DNA of 64,000 nucleotides, from positions 248,001 through 312,000 of the forward strand of contig CAWDOU010000003.1 in NCBI GenBank assembly GCA_963804055.1. Reading direction: 5' to 3'. This stretch comes from Bog-473 sp963804055 (GTDB lineage Bacteria; Actinomycetota; Acidimicrobiia; Acidimicrobiales; RAAP-2). Below, piece by piece: positions 1 through 7,805 of this stretch. Each line of letters begins with the position of its first letter. Position 1 is the first letter of the stretch. The notes beneath the pieces were generated by a model. The model saw only the letters and a program-made list of their open reading frames with translations. It was not told the origin of the DNA and made no database searches. A program made the position numbers and the translations under genes.

Positions 1-110
1 GATGGAGCATCTGCGCCACGTCCCGCAGGGCGGGGCGCAGCATTCGGAGTCGCAGCAGTTGCGGCATGCCGGCGGGTTGCCGTCGCCGTGGCCGCGGGGG
101 GAGGCGCCAT
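1..110 (-). CDS. Partial gene after rsmH, in the ftsL position
   Basis: Only the first 36 codons are inside the window. The ATG (108-110 on the minus strand) shares one base with the rsmH stop in a TGATG junction, so translation is probably coupled to rsmH. The visible N-terminus is rich in Ala, Pro, Thr and Arg (begins MAPPPAATATATRR) and shows no membrane segment yet. In division clusters the gene after rsmH normally encodes the small septal membrane protein FtsL or a related protein ahead of ftsI. That identity rests on position alone. Confidence 0.55.
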   Translation of the reverse strand, partial: MAPPPAATATATRRHAATAATPNAAPRPAGRGADAP

Positions 111-1099
111 CAGGCTGCTCCGCCCGCGTCGCGCGCGTCGTCCGCGTCGTCCGCGTCCTCCGCGCCGTCCGCCTCCGTCCGCACGATGGCACGCAAGCGC
201 GCGCTCTCGGACCGCGGATTGGCGGCGACCTCGGCTGCCGACGGCTTGCGCGAGCCGCGGAACACGAGCTGATGCCGCACCACTGCTCCGCAGACACACG
301 GCAGGCCAGGTGGGCAGACACATCCGCCCGTGGCGGCCTCTGCGAAGACCTGCTTCGTCAGCCGGTCCTCGCCCGAGTGGTAGCTGATCACGACACACAC
401 GCCCCCGACCGCCAGGTGCGACAGGGCGGCGGGGAGCGCAGCCGCCAGCTGGCCCAGCTCGTCGTTCACCTGCATGCGCAGGGCCTGGAACACCCGCCGG
501 GCCGGGTGACCCTTCCGGCGGGCCGGCGCCGGCACGGCCGACGCCACGACTTCGGCCAGCTGCCTCGTCGAGGTCAGTGGCCGGGCCTGGACGATCGCCC
601 GGGCGATGCGCCCGGAAAGCCTTCCCTCCCCGTTCTCCAAGAAGAGCGCCGTCAGGTCGCCCACCGGCAGGGAGTTGACGAGGTCGGCGGCCGTCGTGCC
701 GCCGGTCGGGTCCATCCGCATGTCGAGCGGCCCGTCCTCGCGGAACGAGAAGCCCCGCTCGGCCCAGTCGAGCTGCGGGGAGCTGACACCCAGGTCGAGC
801 AGGACTCCGGCCAGTGGCCCGAACCCGGGCCCCGAGAGAACGGACTCCAGCGTGGAGAAGGGTGCAGACACGAGCGTGACCCGGTCCCCGAAGGGCGACA
901 GCCGCTCCCGGGCCGCCTCGAGTGCCGCCGGGTCGCGGTCCAACCCCACGACGCGCAGTGCCGGGTAGGCCTGCAGCAGTGCCGCGGCGTGGCCGCCGCC
1001 GCCGATGGTCGCGTCGACGACCACCCCGGGAGGGACGGATGCGAACAGCGAGACCACTTCGTCGCGCAGCACGGGGATGTGTTCGAACGAGTGGGCCAT
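110..1099 (-). CDS. rsmH: 16S rRNA (cytosine-1402-N4)-methyltransferase RsmH
   Basis: 329 aa, full length for the family. It methylates N4 of C1402 in the 16S rRNA P site using S-adenosylmethionine. Visible hallmarks are the opening FEHIPVLRDEV, the SAM loop DATIGGGGH (residues 29-37), LDLGVSSPQLD (101-111), and GFSFREDGPLDMRMD (116-130). Later come RVFQALRMQVNDEL and SYHSGEDR, then a Cys-rich CVCPPGLPCVCG stretch. The C-terminus is an acidic Asp/Ala tail. The ATG at 1099 was chosen because the FEHIPVL motif follows at once; the frame stays open further upstream but reads as non-conserved sequence. About 195 bases separate it from mraZ, and its stop overlaps the next gene. Confidence 0.95.
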   Translation of the reverse strand: MAHSFEHIPVLRDEVVSLFASVPPGVVVDATIGGGGHAAALLQAYPALRVVGLDRDPAALEAARERLSPFGDRVTLVSAPFSTLESVLSGPGFGPLAGVLLDLGVSSPQLDWAERGFSFREDGPLDMRMDPTGGTTAADLVNSLPVGDLTALFLENGEGRLSGRIARAIVQARPLTSTRQLAEVVASAVPAPARRKGHPARRVFQALRMQVNDELGQLAAALPAALSHLAVGGVCVVISYHSGEDRLTKQVFAEAATGGCVCPPGLPCVCGAVVRHQLVFRGSRKPSAAEVAANPRSESARLRAIVRTEADGAEDADDADDARDAGGAA

Positions 1100-1293
1100 C
1101 TGCAGCCCCCCGGCCGGTGGGTCGAGAGGGAGGTGGAGTTCCGAACGACCAACGTGGAGGTGGGTGGAGTGGCCTTCCAGCGCGCCGGTCGAGGAGCTGC
1201 ACATGGTCCAGTGCGTCCTGCGGATCGATGTCGATGTCTTCAGGGTCGTGTGGCGTGTCCTTTCTGTTGGGTCTGTCGTCGTCTCCGGTGTCG

Positions 1294-1710
1294 CTAGTCC
1301 TCGTCGTCCAGGAGCCAGCTCTCCTCCGGCAGCACCCGTTCCGTCCAGGCGGCCGGGTTCCACAGCTCCACCCGGTCGATGGCTCCGTGCACGAGCACCT
1401 CGGCCTCGAGTTGGGCAAACGTCCGCAGATGCGCGGGGATCGGCATGCGCCCCTGCCGATCGATCTCGACCTCGGCGGAGTTCGACGCCCAGATACGGGC
1501 CCGGTTCCGATCGTGGCGACCCGAGTCCGACTTCTCCTGCATCGCCTGCATCTGCCGCTCGAACTCCCCGGGCGTCCACAGCGCCAGGCAGCCCTCTGAG
1601 TTCTGCGTGAGGTAGCCGCCCCGCTCGAATTGGCCGCGGAACTTCGCCGGCAGGATCACCCTGCCCTTGGTGTCGAGCGAATGCTCGTATCTCCCTACGA
1701 AGCCTGCCAC
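1294..1710 (-). CDS. mraZ: Transcriptional regulator MraZ
   Basis: 138 aa, cytoplasmic DNA-binding protein at the head of the division and cell-wall cluster. Two tandem AbrB/SpoVT-type half-domains are visible, each with the DxxGR signature: DTKGR at residues 13-17 and DRQGR at 84-88. In characterised bacteria MraZ forms a ring and represses its own promoter through short repeats spaced about one helical turn. The start is GTG at 1710, preceded by GGGAGA about ten bases upstream. The promoter region holds a phased AGTGG array, described separately, so autoregulation is likely. rsmH follows in the same direction. Confidence 0.95.
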   Translation of the reverse strand: MAGFVGRYEHSLDTKGRVILPAKFRGQFERGGYLTQNSEGCLALWTPGEFERQMQAMQEKSDSGRHDRNRARIWASNSAEVEIDRQGRMPIPAHLRTFAQLEAEVLVHGAIDRVELWNPAAWTERVLPEESWLLDDED

Positions 1711-1764
1711 CAGCTGTATCTCCCACGTCGCTCCCCGGCTTGCGTCCTCCGACGCCCCCTCACA

Positions 1765-1820
1765 CCACTGCGCGCCACTTTAAACCCTTTTCCCCCACTG
1801 CACAACCACCAGGACCCACT
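1765..1820 (-). promoter_or_regulatory. Putative MraZ operator array (phased AGTGG boxes)
   Basis: On the minus strand AGTGG occurs with 3-prime ends at 1765, 1775, 1795 and 1816. A GGTGG variant sits at 1806 and a degenerate AAGGG at 1785. The spacing is 10 or 11 bases throughout, 55-110 bases upstream of mraZ. E. coli MraZ binds TGGG-type repeats with the same periodicity, so these are probably MraZ boxes. The rest of the 1711-2039 gap is GC-rich, and I see no gene in it. Confidence 0.65.
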
Positions 1821-2039
1821 GCAACGCAATTGAAACCCCCCGCCCGCCCCAACCGTCATGTGGCCGTGGAATCGACCCTTCGGACGGCCGCCGCACCGTC
1901 TCTCCGCCGCCTCTTCCGGCGGCTGGACCCGGCCGGGCGCGGCCCACCCACGTGGCAGAGCCGGACGACGGTGGAGAAGAGGATGAGGACGGAGCGAGCC
2001 CGGCCGGCCCTCGACGGCGCTAGGCGCCCGGCCGCTCCG

Positions 2040-2708
2040 TCACCCGAAGTCGGGGAACGTGGCGAGCAACGACGCCCGGACGCGCCCTGGGTCGACCGCG
2101 GGTGGGTCGAGGTCGGCCAGGCCGGCCGCCAGCGCCGCCAGCCGGCGGGCCAGCTCGGGACGGGCCTCCTCGCCGACGTCGACGAGCGCCAGCAGCGGCG
2201 CTGGATCCCAATGCAGGTAGGCGCACGAGGAGAACAAGGCCCCCTCCCTCGCTCGCCATTGCGACAGCCCGACCACCTTGCGGTCGCCGCGGAACACCTC
2301 ACCGGGCCCGCGACCGGCGAAGCACACGAGGTCGCCCATGTCGCCCGGTACGGATCGCCCACGGTGGACCTCGAGTCCGCGCTGTCCGTTGGCGCCCAGC
2401 GCCTCGCTCCACCACGCCCCGACCCATTCGGCGGCGGCCGAGACGTCGACGACCCACAGCGGGTCGTCCCGGGGGATCCAGGCGTCGAGCCAGAGCTGCT
2501 CCCCCGGCCCGAGATACACCGCTCCTCCCCCGCCACGCCGCCGGGTCACCTCGACGCAACGCTCCCGTGCCGCAGGGGCGTCGATCAGCTCAGCCGACTG
2601 GGTGCTGCCGAGGACCAACGTCGGACCGTCGACGTCACGGGCGACCACCACCCGCCGCGTCTCGGTCCGGAACTGCTCGACATCGAAGAGGGACGGAGGA
2701 GAGGGCAA
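2040..2708 (-). CDS. Lipoate-protein ligase A-like protein (BPL/LPL fold)
   Basis: 222 aa. The central RRRGGGGAVYLGPGEQ (residues 56-71) matches the RRxSGGGAVxH lipoyl-binding loop of lipoate-protein ligases. LWLDAWIPRDDPLW follows, as in cofactor transferases of the biotin/lipoate family. Such enzymes attach lipoate or a related acyl group to a lysine of carrier domains. It is shorter than E. coli LplA and lacks the C-terminal accessory domain, so it may be a transferase or need a partner. The usual His after GGAV is replaced by Tyr-Leu. The start appears to be TTG at 2708, three bases after the upstream HNH gene, so co-transcription is likely. The exact substrate is uncertain. Confidence 0.7.
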   Translation of the reverse strand: MPSPPSLFDVEQFRTETRRVVVARDVDGPTLVLGSTQSAELIDAPAARERCVEVTRRRGGGGAVYLGPGEQLWLDAWIPRDDPLWVVDVSAAAEWVGAWWSEALGANGQRGLEVHRGRSVPGDMGDLVCFAGRGPGEVFRGDRKVVGLSQWRAREGALFSSCAYLHWDPAPLLALVDVGEEARPELARRLAALAAGLADLDPPAVDPGRVRASLLATFPDFG

Positions 2709-2711
2709 GCC

Positions 2712-3218
2712 TCAGGATGCCGCAGCAAGATACGGCTCCCACAACGGGTCCACATCCGACAGGTGCCGCAGACGCCAGAGGTGCCCGTCCGGCGGCGCCG
2801 GCTTCACGCTCATCGTCCAGCCCAGCTCGGAGAGGAGCTGATCCGCCTTGACGAGGTTGTCCCGCTTGCAGGCGGCGACCACGTTGGACCAGTCATGCGT
2901 CCCTCCCCTGCTGCGCGGGATGACGTGATCGATGGTGTCTGCCGGTTGCGAGCAGTAGACGCACAGCCCACCGTCGCGCCGCAGGACGGAGCGCCGCGTG
3001 ACGGGAGGGGTGCGGGCCCAGCGCGGGATGCGCACCATGTGCGAGAGCCGGACGATCGACGGGACGTCCACGGAGAGCCGCGCCGAATGGAAGACGCTGC
3101 AGTCGTCGCGGATGGCGACGGCCTCGGCCCGCCCCGCCAGCATCAGCACGACGGCACGGCGATCCGAGACGAGGGCAAGCGGCTCGTAGGTCGCATTGAG
3201 GAGGAGCACCCGCTCCAT
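2712..3218 (-). CDS. HNH endonuclease family protein
   Basis: 168 aa. It begins MERVLLLNATYEPLALVSD, typical of a widespread actinobacterial HNH family. The nuclease core is CVYC (C86, C89), DHVIPRSRGG (97-106), then N112 and C117. The fourth Zn-ligand position, normally Cys in CxxC, is Asp in ACKRDN, so the structural zinc knuckle looks incomplete on one side. The C-terminus has WxLRHLSDVDPLWEPYL. It lies 12 bases after the 99-aa gene and just before the lipoate-ligase-like gene in one co-directional run. Biological role unknown; the housekeeping context gives no sign of a restriction or toxin system. Confidence 0.8.
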   Translation of the reverse strand: MERVLLLNATYEPLALVSDRRAVVLMLAGRAEAVAIRDDCSVFHSARLSVDVPSIVRLSHMVRIPRWARTPPVTRRSVLRRDGGLCVYCSQPADTIDHVIPRSRGGTHDWSNVVAACKRDNLVKADQLLSELGWTMSVKPAPPDGHLWRLRHLSDVDPLWEPYLAAAS

Positions 3219-3230
3219 ACCCCCGAGAGG

Positions 3231-3530
3231 CTATCCGCGGCGGGGGCGTGACCTCTGACACCAGCGCACGTAGGCCAGGACGTCCGCCGGGGTCAGCTCC
3301 CCGGTCTCGCCGTCCCCGCCGTAGGCGGTGACGAGGCGGAAGCGCCAGTAGTCGTCCCCAGGGAGGGGGAGGAAGGGGGCCCGGCGCCACCAGCCCCGCC
3401 GGGCCATGCGACGGAGGGCACCGGCGGACGCCCACCAGAGGCCGGGATGTGGCCCCACGGCCCGCACCACGACCCGGGCATCTTTGCCCCAACGCCTCCC
3501 GCCACGGGGCCCGCCGACGCCGCCGCTCAC
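3231..3530 (-). CDS. Small conserved actinobacterial protein, unknown function
   Basis: 99 aa, starting at GTG 3530, which overlaps the ROK kinase stop as GTGA. That overlap, plus a change from Arg/Gly-rich shadow sequence to protein-like sequence, is why I reject a longer upstream start. The C-terminal half holds GWWRRAPFLPLPGDDYWRFR followed by a TAYGG motif and ADVLAYVRWCQR. I recognise this as a pattern in small uncharacterised actinobacterial proteins, but can assign no function. The basic, Trp-rich surface could fit nucleic-acid or membrane contact; that is speculation. It is translationally coupled to the kinase. Confidence 0.7.
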   Translation of the reverse strand: MSGGVGGPRGGRRWGKDARVVVRAVGPHPGLWWASAGALRRMARRGWWRRAPFLPLPGDDYWRFRLVTAYGGDGETGELTPADVLAYVRWCQRSRPRRG

Positions 3531-4411
3531 GCCAACCCCGCCCCGCACAGCCCCACCCGGGCCGCGCCGACGAGCGGGCCCCCGTCCCCCAGGCCGCCCG
3601 GCACGACCCGCGCCCCGCGGGCGAACGAAATCCGGCACAGCTGGTCCATCTCCGACTGGGCCGCCGCGAAGAACGGCTCGCCGAACCCCAATGCAACCGA
3701 TCCGCTCACCACGGCCAGCGACAGGTCGAGCAGGTCGGCCACCATCGCCACGGCGCGACCGACCAGCATGCCCGTGCGCGCCACCCACTCAGCCGACGCC
3801 AGCCGCGCCGGCTGACCCGTGAGCGCCGCCAACGCGGTGCCCGACGCCTCGGCCTCCAAGCAGCCGCGGCTGCCGCAGGAGCAGGGGCGGCCGCCGGGCA
3901 CGACGACGACATGACCGATGTGGCCCGCGTTGCCGAGGCGCCCGTTGAGCAGCCTGCCGTCGAGCACGATGCCGCCGCCCACGCCGGTCGACACGACCAT
4001 GGCGATGTAATCGTCCAGCCCGGCCGCTGCGCCGACCCACCCCTCGCCCAGCGCCAGTGCCTTGGCGTCGTTGTCGACGAACGTGGGGAGCCCGGTCAGT
4101 CCCGCCAGGCGGGTCCGCAGGGGAAAGGACCGCCACCCCTCGATGTTCAGCGGCGACACCTCGTCGCCCCCGGCACGCATCGGTCCCCCGCACCCGGTCC
4201 CGCAGACCACGAGCCGGTCGCCCGGTCCCGCCAGCGCCGTGATGCCCTCGACGAGGCCGGCGAGCGCCGCCCACAGCACCTCGGCATCGTCCGGGCCCGA
4301 GGACGCCGGCGTCGGCCGCATCGCCCGTTCCAGCAGGGTGCCATCAGGGGCGACGAGCCCGGCGGCCATCTTGGTGCCGCCGACATCGACGGCGAGGGCG
4401 AGATCTGCCAC
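3527..4411 (-). CDS. ROK family sugar kinase (glucokinase-like)
   Basis: 294 aa cytoplasmic kinase. The N-terminus has the ATP-phosphate loop DVGGTKMAAGL (residues 9-19). DNDAKALALGE (113-123) is the sugar-binding and catalytic segment. The ROK signature follows: GHIGH (163-167), then the zinc cluster CSCGSRGC with C177, C179 and C184. These place it among glucokinase or N-acetyl-sugar kinases using ATP. The sugar cannot be fixed from sequence. It heads a co-directional run with the 99-aa protein, HNH and lipoate-ligase-like genes. A second sugar kinase of another fold sits at 12155. Confidence 0.88.
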   Translation of the reverse strand: MADLALAVDVGGTKMAAGLVAPDGTLLERAMRPTPASSGPDDAEVLWAALAGLVEGITALAGPGDRLVVCGTGCGGPMRAGGDEVSPLNIEGWRSFPLRTRLAGLTGLPTFVDNDAKALALGEGWVGAAAGLDDYIAMVVSTGVGGGIVLDGRLLNGRLGNAGHIGHVVVVPGGRPCSCGSRGCLEAEASGTALAALTGQPARLASAEWVARTGMLVGRAVAMVADLLDLSLAVVSGSVALGFGEPFFAAAQSEMDQLCRISFARGARVVPGGLGDGGPLVGAARVGLCGAGLA

Positions 4412-4503
4412 GGGAGGATTGTTACCGCGGACGGGTGCCGGACCGCGCCATACGAATCAGGTGCGCAGCGCCGGCCCGGACCGGAACCGGCCCGGAGCGA
4501 TGC

Positions 4504-4911
4504 TCAGGTGTCGCGGCGGTGAAAGCGGGAACGGAACCAGTCACGCGCGTCGCTGACTGCGTTCTCGATCCCGTTGGTCGCTCCCTCAGCCTTCTCGTCC
4601 CCGTCCTTGGAGCGCGTCAGGTCGTGCCAGCCCGCTCGTCCCATGCGGCGCAGGTTGCGCTCGAACCAGACGGCGGAGGCGAACATGATGACGACGCCGA
4701 CGAAGCCGGCGATGACCGACTTGCTGTAGAAGGCGACGAGGATGACCACACCGACGACGAAGGTGACCGCGGCCCACTTGCAGTAGCGGCCGGCGTGCCG
4801 GTACACCGTCTCCGATCGCACGCGCTCCGCGAACTCGGGGTCCTGGCGAACCAGTGACTCCTCGAGCTCCGCCAGAATGCGCTGTTCATGGTCGGAAAGC
4901 GGCACTACCAC
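4504..4911 (-). CDS. DUF3040 domain membrane protein
   Basis: 135 aa. It opens with MVVPLSDHEQRILAELEESL, the conserved start of DUF3040 proteins found almost only in actinobacteria. Two adjacent hydrophobic helices (about residues 47-65 and 68-86) form a hairpin. A charged tail rich in Arg and Asp follows. Function unknown. It stands alone, 92 bases upstream of the ROK kinase. A 10-bp direct repeat CCGGCCCGGA (4471-4480 and 4487-4496) lies in the gap between them. Confidence 0.85.
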   Translation of the reverse strand: MVVPLSDHEQRILAELEESLVRQDPEFAERVRSETVYRHAGRYCKWAAVTFVVGVVILVAFYSKSVIAGFVGVVIMFASAVWFERNLRRMGRAGWHDLTRSKDGDEKAEGATNGIENAVSDARDWFRSRFHRRDT

Positions 4912-5147
4912 CTACCCCCTGGGATCTCCACATCCACCTGCGCACCATGTTGACACGCCCCGGGGACGCGGACAACGAGCTCGTGCCCCTTCGTGCCTGC
5001 CTGAACGGCTGTCTCCACCGCCTGCAGCTTAGAACCCGCCGGCGGGGATGGGCACGCGGTCATCGACTTGCAATGACCGCCACAGCTCGTGCCCAGGCAG
5101 TCGAGGTCGCCCCGCCGTCCCGCCGGACCGCTCCCCGGGGCCGGCCG

Positions 5148-5450
5148 CTACGCCTCCGTCTTCGGCCTGCGCCGCATGAGCAGGAACGTGATCAGAGCCC
5201 CGAGCAGGCCCGAAATCAGGATCACCACGATCAGGGGCGCCTGGCGGTGGAAGACCCAGAAGTCGATCTGCACCCGTCTGATGTTGGCCAGGGCGAACCA
5301 GCCCAGCAGGATGCCGGCCACGAGGATGCCGACCATGCGGGCCTGCCGCTTGCGGTCCACCTCCCGGCGGCCCCCGTCGGGCTCGGCCGAATGGTCCTCC
5401 GAGTGCACTGGGGGTCTCGCCACGCATCCATTCTGCCCGGCCGGGGCCAC
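5148..5450 (-). CDS. LapA/DUF1049-domain membrane protein
   Basis: Up to 100 aa. GTG at 5423 is an alternative start giving 91 aa, and may be better because the first residues look non-conserved. Two transmembrane helices (about 39-57 and 72-91) bracket NIRRVQIDFWVFHRQAPL, the signature of the LapA domain in lipopolysaccharide-assembly protein A and its Gram-positive relatives. A basic tail RRRPKTE ends the protein. Function in actinobacteria unknown. It is transcribed away from the ligase gene at 5518. Nothing recognisable lies in 4912-5147. Confidence 0.75.
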   Translation of the reverse strand: MAPAGQNGCVARPPVHSEDHSAEPDGGRREVDRKRQARMVGILVAGILLGWFALANIRRVQIDFWVFHRQAPLIVVILISGLLGALITFLLMRRRPKTEA

Positions 5451-5517
5451 GGCGGCGCGGCGGCCAGCCCGACCCCCCGCCGCCAGCTGCTATGAGAGTG
5501 GTCCCGGAAGGAGGGTC

Positions 5518-7080
5518 ATGACCACGAGCGACATACTCACCGGCGCCCGCACCATGTGGGAGCTGGTCGACCGCCGAGCGCAGGTGTCGGCGGACCATCC
5601 CATGCTCATCGCGGCGGACGGCGAGACGCTCACCTTCGGCCAGTTCCGTGCCCGCGTCGAGCGGGTCGCCGCCGGCCTGCACGACCGGGGCATCACGACG
5701 GGCTCCATCGTCTCGTGGCAACTGCCGACCCGGATCGAGGCCGTCGTCCTGTCCATCGCCCTCGCCCGCCTCGGCGCTGTCCAGAACCCGATCATCCACC
5801 TCTACCGCGAGCGCGAGGTGGGCTTCGCCCTACGTCAGACCGGGGCCGAGCTGTTCGTCATCCCCGCCTCGTGGCGCGGCACGGACTACGTGGCCATCGC
5901 CGAGAAGGCCCTCGACGGGGTCGCCACCCCGCCGGCCATCCTGACCACCGACGGCGGGTTGCCCGAAGGCGACCCGGCCACACTCCCGCCGCCGCCCCAG
6001 GGGACGGCCGCCCAAGACGCCCCGATCCGCTGGATCTACTACACGTCCGGGTCGACCGCCGACCCCAAAGGGGTGCAGCACACCGACCAGACGCTGATCG
6101 CCGGCGGCTGGGGCCTCGCCCGCGCCCTCGACATGGGGCCCGACGACGTCGGCTCCATCGCCTTCCCCTTCGCGCACATCGCCGGCCCGGACTACCTCGT
6201 GACCATGTTGTCGATGGGATTCCCGGCCATCCTCGTCGAGGCGTTCTCGGCTCCCGACGTGCTCCCTCTCTTCCGGCAGTACGGCGCCACCATGGTCGGC
6301 GGCAGCACCGCCTTCTACGTGGCGTACCTCGGCGAGCAGCGCAAGACGCCGACGGAGCCCATCCTCCCGACGCTGCGACTCATGTCCGGGGGCGGCGCCG
6401 CCAAGCCGCCCGAAGTCCACTACGAGGTGCGCGACGAGATCGGCGGGCGCGGCGTGGTGCACGGGTACGGCATGACCGAGGTGCCGATGATCGCCAACGG
6501 CTCGCCGCACGACACCGACGAACAGCTGGCCAACACCGACGGGAAGCCGGTGGAGGGCGCCGACGTGCGCATCGTCACGCTGGACGGCCGTGCGGCCGGG
6601 CCGGGCGAGGAGGGCGAGGTGCGGGTGAAGGGCCCGATGGTCTTCCACGGCTACACCGACCCGGCGCTCAATGCGGAGGCCTTCGACGAGGACGGCTACT
6701 TCCGGACGGGCGACCTGGGACGGCTGCGGGCCGACGGGCACCTGAACCTGACCGGGCGGCTGAAGGACGTGATCGTGCGCAAGGGGGAGAACATCAGCGC
6801 CAAGGAGATCGAGGATCTGCTCTACACCCATCCCGAGGTGGTCGAGGTGGCCGTGATCGGGCTGCCCGATCCCGAGCGGGGTGAGCGCGTCTGCGCCGTG
6901 GTCCAGCTCGCCGAGGGTTCGGACGGGCTCGAGCTGGCCGACGTCGTCTCGTTCTGCCGGGAGGCCGGGCTGATGACCCAGAAGATCCCCGAGCAGCTCG
7001 AGCGCCGAACGGATTGGCCCCGCGCCGGCACCGGGAAGATCGTCAAGAAGGCCCTGCGCGACGAATACGCCGCACCGTGA
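5518..7080 (+). CDS. AMP-dependent acyl-CoA synthetase/ligase
   Basis: 520 aa ANL-superfamily enzyme that activates a carboxylic acid with ATP and CoA through an acyl-adenylate. The P-loop is YYTSGSTADPKG (residues 174-185). Other motifs are HGYGMTE, YFRTGDLG, GRLKDVIVRKGENISAKEIE, and the catalytic Lys in GTGKIVKK (K507). The ATG at 5518 follows a strong GGAAGGAGGG ribosome site. Substrate unknown; cyclohexanecarboxylate or fatty-acid ligase-like members resemble it. The next gene starts inside its stop codon (GTGA), so the phosphatase is translationally coupled. Confidence 0.9.
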   Translation: MTTSDILTGARTMWELVDRRAQVSADHPMLIAADGETLTFGQFRARVERVAAGLHDRGITTGSIVSWQLPTRIEAVVLSIALARLGAVQNPIIHLYREREVGFALRQTGAELFVIPASWRGTDYVAIAEKALDGVATPPAILTTDGGLPEGDPATLPPPPQGTAAQDAPIRWIYYTSGSTADPKGVQHTDQTLIAGGWGLARALDMGPDDVGSIAFPFAHIAGPDYLVTMLSMGFPAILVEAFSAPDVLPLFRQYGATMVGGSTAFYVAYLGEQRKTPTEPILPTLRLMSGGGAAKPPEVHYEVRDEIGGRGVVHGYGMTEVPMIANGSPHDTDEQLANTDGKPVEGADVRIVTLDGRAAGPGEEGEVRVKGPMVFHGYTDPALNAEAFDEDGYFRTGDLGRLRADGHLNLTGRLKDVIVRKGENISAKEIEDLLYTHPEVVEVAVIGLPDPERGERVCAVVQLAEGSDGLELADVVSFCREAGLMTQKIPEQLERRTDWPRAGTGKIVKKALRDEYAAP

Positions 7081-7673
7081 GCCGACCCGAGCCCGCTCCC
7101 TCCCGCCCCCGTGGCCTCGTCGTACCCCCGGGGCCCATCGGCGAGCCGCCCTATCGGATCGTCTTCGTCTGCACCGGGAACATCTGCCGCTCACCCATGG
7201 CCGAGGTGGTCACGCGGGCACTGGCCTCCTCCACGCCGCTCGCTGACAAGACCACCTTGGCCGACCACCTCGAGGTGCGCAGCGCCGGCACGGGCCCGTG
7301 GCACGAGGGCGAGCCGATGCACCCGCTGGCGCAGAGCGCGCTGGCCCGTGCGGGGTATCCCGACGACCGGCACGTGGCCCACCAGGTCGTGTCCGCCGAG
7401 CTGGGCTCCTTCGACCTCCTGGTCGCGCTCGACCGCCGCCACCAGCAGACGCTGCGCAGCCTCGGCGCCGACCCCGCCCGCCTGGCCCTGCTGCGCTCCT
7501 TCGACCCGGCCGCGGGCGCCGCCGCCGATGTCCCCGACCCCTACTACGGCGACGACGCGGTGTTCGACGACTGCCGCGACATGATCGCCGCCGGGTGCAG
7601 GGGGCTCGTCGCCTCCCTGGTGTCGCATCGGGACGCCCAGTGGCCGGCCCCGGCCGCCGGGTCCACGACCTGA
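7077..7673 (+). CDS. Low-molecular-weight protein tyrosine phosphatase-like protein
   Basis: 198 aa with a GTG start overlapping the upstream stop. The catalytic loop VCTGNICRSP contains C32 and R38 of the Cx5R motif. The general-acid Asp is in VPDPYYGDD (D154-P155), as in LMW phosphatases. It probably dephosphorylates protein tyrosine or a small phosphorylated molecule in the cytoplasm. The N-terminal 25 residues, rich in Pro and Arg, are an extension before the domain. Coupling to an acyl-CoA ligase is unusual, and no matching tyrosine kinase is visible here. Confidence 0.85.
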   Translation: MSRPEPAPSRPRGLVVPPGPIGEPPYRIVFVCTGNICRSPMAEVVTRALASSTPLADKTTLADHLEVRSAGTGPWHEGEPMHPLAQSALARAGYPDDRHVAHQVVSAELGSFDLLVALDRRHQQTLRSLGADPARLALLRSFDPAAGAAADVPDPYYGDDAVFDDCRDMIAAGCRGLVASLVSHRDAQWPAPAAGSTT

Positions 7674-7805
7674 ACCGGTCGACCGGTCCGCGCCCGCCGC
7701 CCGCACACGGCGCGCCGGTCTCCCAGGCGCGCCAGGCGCGCGAAGCCGCTGGTCAGCAAGCCTCCGCCCCGGAGTCGCGGGCGGAGTCTGTGCCATAGTG
7801 CCGAC

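Noticed and set aside
2..1297. Plus-strand open frame at the left edge
   Set aside because: Antisense to rsmH, with no recognisable protein pattern.
1100..1726. N-terminal extension of RsmH through mraZ
   Set aside because: The frame is open, but the sequence before MAHSFEH is non-conserved and reads mraZ out of frame.
2712..3218. HNH protein as part of a defence or mobile system
   Set aside because: No methyltransferase, toxin, integrase or repeat is nearby; the neighbours are housekeeping genes.
7674..7805. GGCGCGCC-rich repeats between the phosphatase and CapA-like genes
   Set aside because: Short GC palindromes are expected at this base composition; no clear hairpin with a defined loop.
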